64,000 nucleotides of DNA, from contig ML682007.1 of the NCBI GenBank assembly GCA_007922195.1, positions 20,264,998 to 20,328,997 on the forward strand, in the 5' to 3' direction. The number at the start of each line of letters is the position of its first letter. The first letter of the stretch is position 1. The translations under genes were made by a program, and so were the position numbers. Origin of the DNA: Podocnemis expansa. Taxonomy: Eukaryota; Chordata; Testudines; Podocnemididae. Below the pieces are notes generated by a model. That model was not told the DNA's origin, ran no database searches, and worked only from the letters and a program-made list of their open reading frames with translations. This document shows, in pieces, positions 24,657 through 36,030 of the stretch.

Positions 24657-24932
24657 TTAACCCTGAGGCAGTGGTGTCAAATCTGCATATGAATTCCAGC
24701 TCTGTAGCTTCTCTTTGAAGCTTTGATTTTTGTTATCCAGTTGTTTGAGCACACTTATTAACAAATCATCAATGGCATGAGCAGGGAAATTGAAGCATTC
24801 CCCTTCTGGTTTTTTAATGTCGTTATTTCTGATGTCATACCTGTGACCATTTATTTTTTTGCATAGAGACTGTCCTATTTGTCTAGTATATAATGTGGGT
24901 GGGCATTTCTCACACATGATGCCATAAATCAC
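24657..24932 (-). pseudogene. GIY-YIG-type endonuclease fragment of a Penelope-like element
   Basis: This 91-codon frame starts MIYGIMCEKCPPTLYT, continues with ...GQSLCKKINGHRYDIRNN, then KPEGECFNFPAHAIDDLLIS. That matches the order of the GIY-YIG nuclease at the C-terminus of Penelope-like retroelements: a GIY-like strand, a CxxC knuckle, the YIG strand (decayed here to YTRQIG), an arginine/lysine-rich helix, and a 'GEhFNLPGH' block. In a live element it would nick target DNA for reverse transcription. The start methionine is internal to the domain, the reverse transcriptase is absent, and key residues have drifted, so it is a relic. Confidence 0.65.
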
Positions 24933-25934
24933 ATTGGGGGAGGAGCAGGTGAATGAGCCCTTGATGGAGCAGTTGGCTTGTTTAGGTCCTGTGATGATGT
25001 CTTTTGTGCAGATATGTGGGCAAACTCGGTAATGTGGTTTGTTGCAGAAATGTGCCTGCTTTAATGTTTCTGTAATTTGGTCTGTAATTGCAACGCAACT
25101 CAGTTACACAGCACAGTTATGAATGCACAGTCTGCTAGAGAATGATGTGAAATATGTCACAAAGTTCTTAAGATCAACAAACTATAGATTAGGTATCATG
25201 GACTCTGCTACAGGATACTTTTAAACTCTTTCTTCTTGAAAACACTGTGGCTGGAAGAAAACCCTGTTAAAGGGAAAACAATCCCTGCTTAAGACTGGGG
25301 GGCTGTTCCTAAGTGAGGAGAGGTCTGTCTCCAACGGCTTGAGAGAGTGAGGGGTCATCTTTCAGAACAGGTTGTGGATCCTCGATCGTATGCTGTAGGA
25401 GTCTGACTTGGGGGCTGTAGCTGATGACCAGTAGTGTTCTGTTGTTTTCTTTCGTGAGTTTCTCCTGTAGCAGTTGACTTCTGGCTACCCATCTGGCTCT
25501 TTACCCACTCCAAAATTACTAAGCTTAAAATTCATTGTGCACTTTAATATTATTGTAAAAACAGGGCAAATATTGGTCCTACTAATGTCAGATTGTAATA
25601 ATTATTTAAGGCTACCATTAAAACTAGGCCTATTCAGTAAAAACTTAGCTGTTGCTGGATGTAGAACACTGCAGGCTAGTGGCAAGTTTTTTAAAATCTG
25701 GGCATTAACTTGTCAATCCTGATCCATAAGTATTGCACCATGTTTCGATTTTAACAAATTTCATTGTGGAATACAATGCTTCACAGCAGTGAGTTGTGCC
25801 AAAAATTGAGAGTAATCTACATTCGGTTTTAAACTTTTCTCCTCTGTATTTTTGTTTCTTATTATTCCATGTCAAGTTTAAGACTTGTAAAGCATGATTT
25901 TATTTTAACAAGGGGTAAACTGCATTAGGGCCTA

Positions 25935-26426
25935 TGAGCAAATCAAAATCTAAACATGCTGTGGCTTTTCTGACCATGCTGCGCCCCCCCCCCCACTGTC
26001 TCTGACCATGCCACTGCTTCTCTGCCATCTCTTACTATGCGGCTGCTTTTCTGCTGTCCCCGATGATGCCACACTTCTTCTCCCAGTCCCCGACCATGCT
26101 GCTGCTTCCCTGCTGGCTTCGACCTTGCTGCACCCCCTCCAACCCGCCTGACCTTGTCATGCTTCTCTGCTGGCCCCGACCAACCATGCCGCTGCTTTTC
26201 TGCTGGCCCCAACCATGCTGCCACTTCCCTCCCGTCTCTGACCATGCTGCCACTTCCCTGCTGGCTCTGACCATTTCTCTGCTTCTCTGCTGCCCCCAAC
26301 CATGCTAGGCTTCTCCCCGTCTCTGTCTGTTCCACCCTTCACTCCCGTGCTCTTCTGTGAGCCTCGCTTTTTCTTTGAAGAGTGGCATGAGGCTCATGAG
26401 CCACAGTTTGGCCATGCCTGCATTGG
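25935..26426. mobile_element. hAT-like element carrying a minisatellite
   Basis: The right end, ctgtgg-like on the reverse strand (CAGGCATGGCCAAACTGTGG), is the start of a well-known type of hAT element ('gtggctcatgagcc'). The left border near 'cattagggcctatgagc' is uncertain. The inside is almost wholly occupied by an imperfect tandem repeat. The right end directly touches a plus-strand Penelope-like copy. Confidence 0.5.
25965..26335. repeat. Imperfect minisatellite, unit about 27-33 bp, about 12 copies
   Basis: The unit is approximately 'gaccatgctgctgcttctct' followed by 'gctggcccc'. Unit length and sequence vary (for example a C12 run near 25985 in the first unit). Translation in several frames gives repetitive polypeptides (several frames of 60-130 codons), which come from the tandem array and not from a gene. 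Confidence 0.8.
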
Positions 26427-26960
26427 ACAAACTGGACAGCCTCTGGCAAAAGAATAAATGACACAAGACTACCATCAGAAATAACCTGAAAAAAATAGGG
26501 GAATGCTTCAATCTCCCTGCTCACTCTATTGATGATTTGTTAATAGCTGTGCTCAAACAAATGGATAACAAATTAAAGCTTCAAAGAGAAACTACAGAAC
26601 TGGAATTCATGTGCAGATTTGACACTATTGTGTCAGCGTTAAATAGGGTCTACTGACTTTCTTCTCACTACAAAAGGTGATTTGATCTCACCTTCTTCTA
26701 TATGCTGTTCCCCAGTGTTTGAATCTTAACAACTGCTTTGATTTGCTGGTACAGTCTTATCTGATCCTATGATTTACACTTCCCTGCATTTATTTTCTTC
26801 CCATTGGATAAGTTCCTCATCTTCAAAGCATCTGATGAAGTGGGATTTTCTCCCACAAGATCTCATGCAATAAATAACTTTGTTAGTCTTGAAAAGTGCA
26901 ACAGGACTCCTTGCTTGTTTTGCTGAACTAGACTAACATGGCTGCCCCTTTGAAAATAAT
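26427..26960 (+). mobile_element. Penelope-like element, 3' half with decayed GIY-YIG remnant
   Basis: It starts within the nuclease domain ('cattggacaaactgg', encoding an IGQTG-like strand in a frame now broken by stops). It continues through 'gcttcaatctccctgctcac' (the FNLPAHS block) and the spacer 'ttgatttgctggtacagtct', to the tail 'atctgatgaagtgggatttt ... ttgttagtctt ... gcaacaggactcc', ending with 'actaacatggctgcccc'. Stops and frameshifts make it non-functional. It is the most complete plus-strand copy. Confidence 0.75.
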
Positions 26961-29586
26961 CAAGTTAGTATATGATGAGAGCCTGGGTGAGAGAATAATT
27001 TCATAGTGTAGACATTCCCTTAGAGTATCTGGGCAGAAAGTAAAGGACTGATCTGAGAAACATTTTGGAGGAAGGACCAGCGACATATGACACAACCGAG
27101 AGAGAGAAGCGGCAACGTTAAGAGCAGGTTGTTTGAAGAGGTGGGTTTTTCATATTGGGATAGGCTCATAAAGAGAGCACTAATCAAAAGGCAGTTAATT
27201 CCAATTCCAGGTCTTTTGTCTGTTTCTCCTGCTGCTGCACTTTCAGTTTGGTTTGAATGAGAGCTTTCTCTCTCTTCGTCACTTGCTAGATCTTGATGGG
27301 AAGTCACACTTTTGAATCTATGACAAAAGAGTTTGTTATCATGAAAATGTCTGTAACAGGAATACAGATTGAAACGAACATCCTAGAGGGAGCGAAACAG
27401 AGGTGGAGAATGGCTATGAGACAAACTTTTGTATAAACAAAAATGTTATTTGCTAACTAGCAAAAATAGCAGGAAAGATGATTAAAAACATATGAACGAT
27501 ACCCTTATCTGGTGTAAATAGGTGTATCTCCATTGAAATTGATGGAGCTTTGCTGATTATAACAGTTGAAGATCTGGCCTATGAAAAGCAATATAGATGA
27601 GAGACACTTTCCTCAGTATAAAAGCCTCTTGTTAATTACATGATTATTCAAAAAGAGAGATTACACTGTGATTTATGGGCTGAATTTTACAGTTCAAGGC
27701 TCAATTAGATCAACAAAGTTTTTCTAATTTCTCCTTCATGCCCTTGTATTTGGTGATCTGTGTTATTTGCAGTGTCTTTATTGCCAGCTATGCATGAAAT
27801 AGTCCCTTTACCATTCTGGTCACATATTCCTGAAAAATAGATACCCTTATTGCCAAGGAACAATTCTGTTTTCCTGAACTCTCAAATCCATTGCTAAAGT
27901 ATGTGAGGCATGACAAAATTGGGCAAGGAGAAATGTGATAATTATGGCTGTGCAAGAATCAGAATATGTCCCGCAGGAAATTTCAAACACCCTCCTCCTC
28001 ACCCCTCCCCTCAAAATCATTTTAGATCAGAACAAAAAGGCAGAAATGCAAAATTTCCTGCAGAATGGAAGTGATTGATAGAGTTAATTTCAGAAGTCAC
28101 AAAATGGAATCGTTTAAACATTCCACCTAGTTACTGGATACCCAGCCAGCAAGGCAATCAGGGAGCTGGCCAGCACAGGGATCGAGGCGGCCAGGAAGCA
28201 AGGTGCCCAACTTCTACATATATCACTCAGGTGGGAGGCTAAAGAACAAGGAGCTGGGGCAGTAAAAGCCCTGACTCCTCAGCGCCACCTTCCCTACCCC
28301 CAAAGCAACCAGAGAGGTGGGTGAATGGGCAGGGCAAGAAACCCACTAGAAGCCCTCCTGGATTTATAGAACGTTTTGATTTTGACAAACTGGCATTTTC
28401 CATTGGATAAACATCCCATCAAAAATTTTCTGACTGGTAAGAATTTGGAAGAGGGAGGAACAGTTGTGAAATTACAAGAATCCTGCAAGCATTTTCTGGG
28501 AGATGACAACAAATAATGGGAGAATAGATCCCATTTTATTATTCCTTAGAAAGTGCATGATCCAGCCCCTATGGAAGTCAGTCAGAATACCCTCCACCAA
28601 TTTCAATGGGCATTGGACCATGCTAAAAAGAGAGGCCTTTAAGCATAATGACTGCATATCTCTTGGAAGATTTCTTTCTCTATCTGAAATTAATAAAACC
28701 CCTGGCCACCTTTACTTTTATTTTCTAAACCATACCTTTCTTTTATATGGCCAACAGGCCAATGAACAGCCACAATCATCAGTGGGAGAGGGGGAAATGT
28801 ACATTCCCAAACCAGAATGAGAAACCAGCCACTGTCTAATAATCAAAGACAAGTTCACGATAAGCAAACTCTCCTCCAACTCCACATATTTTATTAAGCA
28901 GCTACAGTTCTCTTCTGGCTCAGTGTTTTCTTAGGTTAGTTAAAATAAACAAGAATGCTTGTGATTTCTCCTGTCTGGAGCTGGAAACCCTGCTACCTGA
29001 CATATCCATCAGAGTGTCTCTAGTCAGACCAGTTAAACAATGATTTTTGTTTTGTTTTTCCAAACTGATCTAGAGCTCATCCGGACTGAAGGACTTGTTT
29101 CCAGTAATGTGGGTTGGGCAGCGGGAATGCACTCTGGGACACTCTTGTCTTCTGCCCTACCTTCAGGACAGTGTTGGTACTAGGTAGATTCCTTTGTGGG
29201 ATCAGAGCTTTAACATTTCTGAGCAGTCAGGTTGCCCACCTGCAAAATTAATATAACACTGATTACCTACATTACGGGCACACTGAAATCCTGACAGATT
29301 GAGGTGTTTTGAGATTCTTGGATGAAAGGCGCCATACATGGTTGGTTGTTTTTATTACAGGAAGCTTCATTTCTTTAAGAAACAAAACGGGAGGACACCC
29401 AACTTTATAGTCCAAATAACCTGAAATGTTAGTAGAATACCAGAAACAATGCAAGGGCAGAGGTCTGACTCTCTGTTGTATTGAACCCTCCAAAGAGCAG
29501 GACAGGAGAAATTGTGAAGAAGTCTGAAATTGTGCACTAGATTAATCACAAAGTTTTGATAATATTAGGACCAGAAAAATTACACT
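26961..29586. other. Non-coding stretch without a recognised gene
   Basis: The minus frame of 95 codons at 27020-27307 and the opposed frames near 28290-28820 show no domain. Short copies of the dispersed '..ttcaatgg..' inverted repeat occur near 27530 and 28600. No element borders were found. Confidence 0.35.
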
Positions 29587-29594
29587 CACATTTT

Positions 29595-29735
29595 TAGAGG
29601 CCTGCACGGATACAAATAAGTGGATCCGTATCTGACCTGCATCCACAAGAAATGGTCCGCGGATATCCGTGTTGTATCCGCGGATGCGGATATAAGGCAG
29701 ATATCCACGGATATCCGCGGATTTGCAGGGCTCTG
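29595..29735. mobile_element. 141-bp hAT-derived element rich in ggatatccgcggat
   Basis: It starts TAGAGGCCTGCACGG and ends GCAGGGCTCTG, which are inverted, and is flanked by perfect CACATTTT sites (29587-29594 and 29736-29743). The interior is made of palindromic steps of 'ggatatccg' and 'ccgcggat'. It has no coding capacity. The end sequence and 8-bp duplication support hAT. Confidence 0.85.
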
Positions 29736-29743
29736 CACATTTT

Positions 29744-30580
29744 GACTTTAATGGAGCTCCCCTGATTTACATCATCTGAGGATCTGGCCCACACATTTAA
29801 TCCTCATTCTTTCTTTTTTGGGGATCTTGTTTCCTTAACATAAATTTGGATTGGTTTGCTACCTGGCTGAATATAAATCCTGTTGCAGTGAATACAGGAG
29901 TCAGCAAAATGTGTCTCTTCACCCACACCAACACTCCCTGAATCCAATATAATGGAGTTGAAAGGTTAGCGGTCAGAATGCAACAGAAAATAAGCAAGAG
30001 ACCAGGGAGCCATATATCCAATGGGAGGCATGTGAGTATATGGCAATGGCTGATGTATTCTTTATGTCATGGTAAGAAACAAAGCACCAGATGGGGAAAT
30101 GGGCATTATCCTCACTGCAATTTTACATGTTTATGCTTCTCCAAAATTGTTTCAAACAACTAAGTGTTTTACCTTTACCAGAGCAAACAAAGCATTGCTA
30201 GTCAATGAAGAATCCATGGTTCTTCCACAGGCTTCTGCCTTGAGGATGGAGAAGGAACATCTGTTCCTTTGGCTCTTATTACAGGGCTTAAGCCTGCCCA
30301 GCCTTTAGAGTCCTTTGTAAACAAAGCCTGAAAATACTGCATGTTCCCACAAAAACTGTTTGTGTAATCAGCTTATATTGTTTGCAAAGAGAGAACACTT
30401 AGGCTATCCCATACAATCTATTTTGAGATAACACAGAGCAGGCCCTGAGGAAGCTTGGGACTGTACATCTGTGCAAGATCTTCATTTTTTCCCCCTCTGG
30501 AAAACCAATTCTAATTTTTAAGAAATGACCAAGATATTTGTTTGCATTTTTGTTGCAGACGTTTTGGGCCCAGGATACTA
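29744..30580. other. Non-coding stretch, nothing recognised
   Basis: Short opposed frames (29797-30021 minus, 29978-30163 plus) have no motif. A poly-pyrimidine patch occurs at 30485-30500. Confidence 0.35.
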
Positions 30581-30581
30581 A

Positions 30582-30736
30582 AGAGACAAGGTGGGCAAAG
30601 TAATATTTTTATTGGACCTGTTTCTGCTGGTGACAGTCAAACTGAAGAAGAGCTCCTGTGTAAGCTCAAAAAGTGGCCTCTCTCACCAACAGAAGCTGGG
30701 CTAGTAAAAGCTATTACCTCAGGCCCTTGTCTCTCC
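30582..30736. repeat. Inverted repeat formed by two copies of an interspersed repeat tail
   Basis: The left arm, agagacaaggtgggcaaag ... ctgctggtgaca (30582-30635), pairs imperfectly with the right arm 30682-30736, whose reverse complement reads gagagacaaggg ... ctgttggtgagag. A spacer of about 46 bases separates them. The tail ('accaacagaag ... ggtccaataaaagatatt' type) is a common sauropsid repeat. Both copies point outward. Confidence 0.65.
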
Positions 30737-30939
30737 AACCAAGCTATTGTGGTTCTCATTGCCAGCAATGGGATATTAATGAACTGAAAATATAGATAGT
30801 GCACTACAGATGGGTAACTTTCCCATTCCTGAGCCACTGCCACAGTGCCTAAGAGAATGGCTACAAAGCAGCAAGATGCCTGCAGACAGCCCATTCCAGC
30901 CTACTCAAGTTCACGGGCTCAGACTGGGAAGACCATTTC

Positions 30940-31150
30940 ATTATTTTATAGATGTCCAGGCTCAGGCTGGACCCTGGGACATAGGACACTGCAGTGCTGT
31001 AGTGTCCCAGAGCTCAGGCTCCAGCCTGAACCTGGAAGTCTACACAGCACTGAAACAGCCCCACAGCTCGAGCCCAAGTTGGCTAGCGAGGGCCAGCTGC
31101 AGGTTTTCCTTCGCTGTGTGGACAGTGGATGTACCTCAAAGGTGCTCTTA
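30940..31150. mobile_element. GC-rich short interspersed DNA repeat
   Basis: The block has 'caggctcaggctggaccctg', 'agctcaggctccagcctgaa', 'gtctacacagcactgaaaca' and 'cgctgtgtggacagtgg'. Its 'ctacacagc' and 'gctgtgtggac' words are inverted like MITE ends. I see no duplication. The overlapping 113- and 108-codon plus frames are compositional. Confidence 0.4.
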
Positions 31151-32690
31151 ACCCTGCTTTACTGGTTATAGCTGCTGACTCATTTTGAATCTGCCTTCAG
31201 AATCTGAAGTGGATGCCAGTTTGGTAAAAATTAGTGTTTTCCTGAAACTTCATACATAGAAAATTCCCCCAACTTTGTCCCTTGATTGCCTGTTCTGAAG
31301 ACTTGCAGTTGATACCATTGTGATGCTGCATCAAAAGGAAGGCTGTGCCCCAGTGGCTTACACGACTGACTTTTCTCCTTTCCTTTGGATTAAGATAAGG
31401 GATGTGACAATGCTGTTAATGAGTTTGATGACACTGTAGTGCAGTACAAGGGAAACCCAGCCAAACAGCTAACTTTTTATAGCACGTCTTTGCTGCAGAG
31501 TGAACTCCAATGACCTACTAGAAATGTCAGTTCAGTGAAATCATAACATCATGTGGAGATAAGTCGATTTCACCAAAATTCTGGTGAAATCCTGCCTGGC
31601 TTCCTGTCGGCTCACCCGTGCGGCTACTCTGCAGCCCACCAATTGGGTATGTGAGCAACTCAGGATCTGTTGCTCTGGTGGACTATCCCAGAACCAATGA
31701 TCTCATGGTTTCCACAATCTATGGCTGTGATGCAGCCTTTCAGGCTGACCATGTCAGAGCCAGAATCCATTCTTTTTCTCAAATAATTTTGAGATGTAAG
31801 GAAGTTTTTTTTGCTAATTGAAGGCAAATTTTTAAACAAAATTAAAATATAAAATTCTCATTTGGAAATTAGGAGTCCTAAACCCATTAGTGTGATAAAA
31901 GAGTGAAGAGGAGATTGGCTACGATAAAGTTAATGGAACCAGGATTTCACCCTTAGAATATTTGTTATTATGGACTATTTGTATTACCGTGGTGCCTAGT
32001 TCTGCATCAGGGACCCATTGTACTAGGTGCTGTACAAGCACAGAATAAAATAAATAATAAAAGGACAGACCATACCACAACTAGCTTACAGTCTAAGGAG
32101 GGCTAAAGGCCATGTCCCAATGAGCTTACAGTCTCAGCAGGCTGTTTATTTCACACAAACCTTTCCTGTTTGGTCCTGCCCCTTGGAGAAAAAAACTACA
32201 AATGTGAAATAAATAAATAAAAATAAAACATATTTAACTTAAGCTGTAAAATAATATTTATTCAAGCCATATACAAGCAAAATAATAATAAATAATAAAT
32301 CTTTGGAAATACAGATAGTGCCTGTGGTTCTTAAGTCTTAGCAGGCTTGTGGATATTATATAAAAATCATGCTTTGGTCTGAATCAGTGAAAGACAATAG
32401 TTCTATGGGGTTTTGTTATCTTTTTTCCCTTCCTTCCACCACCAGTTTAAGGTCTGGACCACACTACTGCTAGAGCCATGATTTCATAATCCATTAGAGC
32501 CATGGTCATCTTAACGATTTATTATAGGTTATTCAACTCATTTGCATCCATACAGCAGCTTTCCTGCCATCACAGCTTTGGTTTTGTGCTGACACCTGCC
32601 ACCAGCAATTGCTTTCAGGGTTTCCTTGGGATGACTTCACTGCCTCTGAGGTCTGCATTAAGAAAAATACTGAGCTTTAAAGTGATAAAA
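31151..32690. other. Non-coding stretch; SINE-like fragment near 31980-32110
   Basis: 'gtgcctagttctgcatcagg', 'gacccattgtactaggtgct' and 'gtacaagcacagaataaaat ... agcttacagtctaa' match a repeat often seen in turtles next to MIR-like SINEs in reverse orientation. An A/T-rich 'aataataaataataa' patch lies near 32200-32300. No gene is seen. Confidence 0.4.
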
Positions 32691-32860
32691 GGGAGCCAGT
32701 CTTTCCCAGTGAGTAGAGCACAGAGCCAGGACTCCCATGGTCTGCTCCTACCCCTTCCACTGACTAGATCTGTGACTGCAGCTGAATCTCTCCAGGTCAC
32801 TTTGGCTCAGTTTTCCCACCTGTAAAATGCTGCGAAGGATAATGCTGATTGAGAACTTCA
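32690..32860 (+). mobile_element. MIR/CORE-type SINE
   Basis: It reads 'gtagagcacagagccaggac', 'cttccactgactagatctgt', 'ctctccaggtcactttggct', 'cagttttcccacctgtaaaa', 'tgctgcgaaggataatgctg'. This is a diverged MIR-like order of blocks: tRNA-derived head, CORE, and LINE-derived tail 'ctgtaaaatg..gataat'. The 107-codon frame 32502-32825 includes it and is chance. Confidence 0.75.
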
Positions 32861-32869
32861 AAGGGAATT

Positions 32870-34510
32870 GTCCCAGATCACCCCTCCTTCCTCCCCAATT
32901 GCAATTCACATTGTAAGTTTCCCTGTATTTCTTACTAGCTGAGGTGAACCTAGTTAAATCTTAATAGAAAACGGGGTGAAATTTACCCTTTCCTCTCTCC
33001 TTCACCATTGAGGTGCTCCCCCACCTACCACTAATAGTTACAAACACTGATACTTTCATGGCCCCCTCTCCTCACACTCCCCAGTTGTTCCACCAGTGCT
33101 GAGTGGTGGCCAGAGGTGGTGGCAGCAGAGCTAGCTGGCAGCTGGGGTCAGCCAGCCGGTGAGCAAGACTGGGAGATCTAAGGCGGGTCCAGGGACAGGC
33201 ACCAGGCTGATGGAGAGAGGGGGAGCTGATGCAGCTGTGTGCTGAGTAAATGCTGGGACAGGAGACATGGGTTCTCAGGGCTGTTCCCAGGTGGGATAAA
33301 GGTTAGTGGGAGGGCTGGTCCCAGCTCAGGGCTAGAGAGGATGAGGCCGGTGTGGCTCTGCCAAAGCTGCCTGAGTCCTCTCACCTCAGTCAACTTGTAG
33401 TTGCAGTGACTGCACCGGAACAAGATTAGTCCAGGCCAGCAGCAGGGCAGGGAAGTGGGCCGTGCGGTGCGGCCAGGTGACAGGAGTCTCAGTTGCAGCC
33501 AGAGGAGGTGGCGCAGCAGCCGAAGGTGTGGAGAGCCGGGCAGCTAGGGGCAGCTAGTAGCTGGGAGAGCAGAATTGCTGCTCCTGCATGCTGCCTGGTG
33601 CTCAGAGGAGTTGAGATCCCACAAGAGACTTCGTGAGGCACTTTCCACTTCCCTGGCAGACCTCCCTGCAGACAGGCTATTTTTACTGACATTTTTATTT
33701 TTTTTTTTAATGGATTTATGGACAGTAGTAAAATTGCACATTTTTTACTGACTGTCCATAAATTTACAGACAGCTGGCAAACCAATAGCTCCAAAGAAGC
33801 AAATTCCTTCCTAAGACTACATGGTAACATGGACTAAATCGCTGTCCTGTCCCAACCTTATCTCCCTGCATTGGCTACCTGCACTTTGGTCTCAGCATGC
33901 AAGAACAACAGTGTGAAGCAAGTGGGCTGGGAACGGGCAGATCCTTGGCTCTGCTCTGCTACTCTCTGGCTAGTGCCACTAGCCATGAACATAGGGTATC
34001 CTAATTTAATGCTGCTGTAGGCCAGCAGCAAATTACTAACAGCAGCTAGCTCTTGGATTAAGAAGGAAACTGTGACTCACTGCACCTCCTGGGGTGGTGC
34101 TGTTTCCACACCACACTTTGTTCAGGGCTGTGCCTGAAGTGAGGCTGTAAACACTGCCCATTTCCAGCTAACATGTCTCCCTTAGCTCTGCATGTACCAT
34201 AAGGTATCTAGCAAGGGTTTGCATATCTTCTCTTATCTTTCTGACCAGAATAGAAATAGGCAAATCCGCTCCAGAAACAATTCCATATTGGGGTTACTTT
34301 CTGTAGCAATGGTGACCTCACTGTTTAGACATCTGAACAAAACTCTCAATGTGAGGGGGAAAACGCTTTGTATGACTGCCACATGTACCTTTAGAAAGAT
34401 CATGATGTACTGATCAGATAAGACTAGCAGATCTATATGCTGCTTTCTGGTCTTTCAGATTTGTCCAGTTATAAACTGTTCACCCTTTATCTCTCAGCCT
34501 ACATTCTGGG
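32870..34510. other. Non-coding stretch, GC-richer between 33050 and 33660
   Basis: No gene is convincing. At about 33709-33773 'tttatggacagtagtaaaa' and 'ttttttactgactgtccat' form an inverted repeat, as in a short dispersed element. The GC-richer block includes 'agagccgggcagctaggggc'. Its opposed minus frames (33178-33423, 33489-33830) show no domain. Confidence 0.35.
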
Positions 34511-34520
34511 TTGTTTTAAA

Positions 34521-34699
34521 CAGGGCCATAAATAGGGTGGGGAGAACAGGGCTTTGCCCCGGGTGCCCTGGAGCAGCTCCATTGAGCTGCCCTATCAAAG
34601 GGTTTGTTCCATGCTGTTTGCTCCAGGCGCTGCTCATTGTAAGGGGCGCGTTCCTAGCAGAACGTACCCCAGGCGCCAAAACGCCTCGTTATGACTCTG
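34521..34699. mobile_element. 179-bp hAT element with perfect 8-bp duplication
   Basis: It starts CAGGGCCATAAATAGGGTGG and ends CGTTATGACTCTG. GTTTTAAA flanks it exactly (34513-34520 and 34700-34707). The subterminal 'gctttgccccgggtgccctg' and 'ccccaggcgccaaaacgcc' show the same family as the 1.5-kb element at 36031. No transposase is present. Confidence 0.88.
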
Positions 34700-34811
34700 G
34701 TTTTAAAACTGATAAGCTCACAGCTTCCTTTTGGAACATTCCTCCCATGCCTTTTCTTGCTACCATGTCTTCCTGCTCCTATAAGGAGGGACCTAGTCTT
34801 CATCCCTCAAT

Positions 34812-35575
34812 AGTCCCAAAGGCGTAGCTGTGTCAGTCTAGTTCAGCAAAACAAACAAGGGCTACATTTACACTATGTAGTTAGTTCGGACTTCTTGATC
34901 TGAACTAAGAAGTTTGAGGTTAGTTTGAACTAACCTCAAGCTGGTTAGCTGGAACTAACCATGCGTTCTAGTTCGAACTAATGCTTGTTTCAAACTAGAA
35001 TGTGCTGTTAGTTCGAACTAAACGGCTTAGTTTGAACTTCTTAAATTCATATTAAGGCTTAGTTCGAGTCTTGCCTGCGCCTACTTCAAACTAAAGTTCA
35101 AACTAAGCATGTAAGTCCCGACTAAGTGCCAGTACATACAAGTTCAAACTATGCTTTCCTTGGTTCAAACGTAGAAATTTCTTAGTTCAAACCAAGGAAC
35201 GCCTAGTGGAGCCATGGGCTATTAGTCTGAACTAAGCCTCCTTAATCTGGACTAATTTGCCAGTGTAGACGTAGCCAAGAAGTCTTGTGGCACTTTTAAA
35301 GACTGACACATTTATCACATGAGCTTTCATGGGAGAAAATCCTACTTTGTTAGATGCTTGAAGAAGGGAGAATTTACAGAATGGAAGGAAAATAAATGCA
35401 GGGGAGTGTAAGACATAGGATCAGGTCAGACTGTAACAGCAAATCAAAACAGTTGTTTAGATTCAAACAGTGGAGAACAGCATATTAGAGGGGCGGTAAG
35501 GTAAAATCACCTGTTATAATAAGAAAAGAAACCAAAATCCCTGTTTAACCCTGAGGCAAGGTGCCTTGTTTGTTT
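34812..35575 (-). mobile_element. Penelope-like element 3' region, split by a MITE
   Basis: The tail end 'ctgtgtcagtctagttcagc', 'aaaacaaacaag' lies left of a 417-bp MITE. The rest, 'aagtcttgtggcacttttaa ... ctttcatgggagaaaatcc', 'aataaatgcaggggagtgta', 'cagactgtaacagcaaatca', 'gaacagcatattagagg' and 'ccctgtttaaccctgaggca', lies right of it. It stops before the nuclease coding part. Confidence 0.82.
34860..35276. mobile_element. Palindromic MITE inside the Penelope-like copy
   Basis: The left end is GGCTACATTTACACTATG and the right end is GTGTAGACGTAGCC. AAG flanks both sides (34857-34859 and 35277-35279). Aligning the interrupted tail with other copies ('aaacaaacaaggagtcctg') shows the AAG was duplicated on insertion. 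The interior alternates 'gttagttcgaactaa' in both directions. It is non-coding. Confidence 0.85.
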
Positions 35576-36030
35576 CTTTTAATAGTGTGTCCTTCAGTAT
35601 ATCAAGAGCCTTACCAGCACTGATCTTTCTATCTCCCCACGTGTACCCTTATGGAAAAACCTACACTACAAATATCAGAATAAAACACCAATGTTAAAAA
35701 AAGAGTATTTCAGAGCTTTAGGCCATGTTACAATACAATACAATGGACTTTGTTCAGTGAATAACAGCAAATGCAAGTGAATCAATCCAGGGCCCCACGA
35801 CTGGCAAAAGTTGGAACAAATTTCAAGGCTAGACACGAGCACTTAGTGCTTGCCTACACTCAAGAGTTATAACACAATAAGCTGTCTTATTGCAGATTAA
35901 CAGGCCCACTGTCTACACGAGAATCCCCCTTGTCGCACTCTAAGTTCCCTTATTCCAGAGTAATAAAATCACATGAGTGAGAGGAGTAACAGCTATTCCA
36001 GAACAATTCTTGCACAGTAATGACTGTGTA

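Larger units (their letters stand above)
24214..25085 (-). mobile_element. Penelope-like element, 3' half with GIY-YIG remnant, split by a hAT
   Basis: Reading on the minus strand, sequence upstream of the nuclease is followed by an open frame (24932 to 24657), then the untranslated tail ending in gtgccacagggctcctt. Other blocks typical of the family are at 24940-25080 ('gcagatatgtgggcaaactc'). A further related block ('gaggagaggtctgtctccaa') at about 25314-25490 suggests the element continues after an unrelated interruption. The reverse transcriptase is not recognisable. A 155-bp hAT interrupts the tail at 24440-24594. Confidence 0.72.

Noticed and set aside
25965..26335. A proline/cysteine/leucine-rich repetitive protein (several frames)
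   Set aside because: All frames derive from an imperfect minisatellite. The unit length is not a multiple of three throughout, so no frame is maintained.
34860..35276. Regularly spaced palindromic words (gttcgaactaa) looking like an operator array or a CRISPR-like repeat
   Set aside because: The spacing is irregular, there are no unique spacers of constant length, and terminal inverted repeats with a 3-bp duplication identify a MITE.
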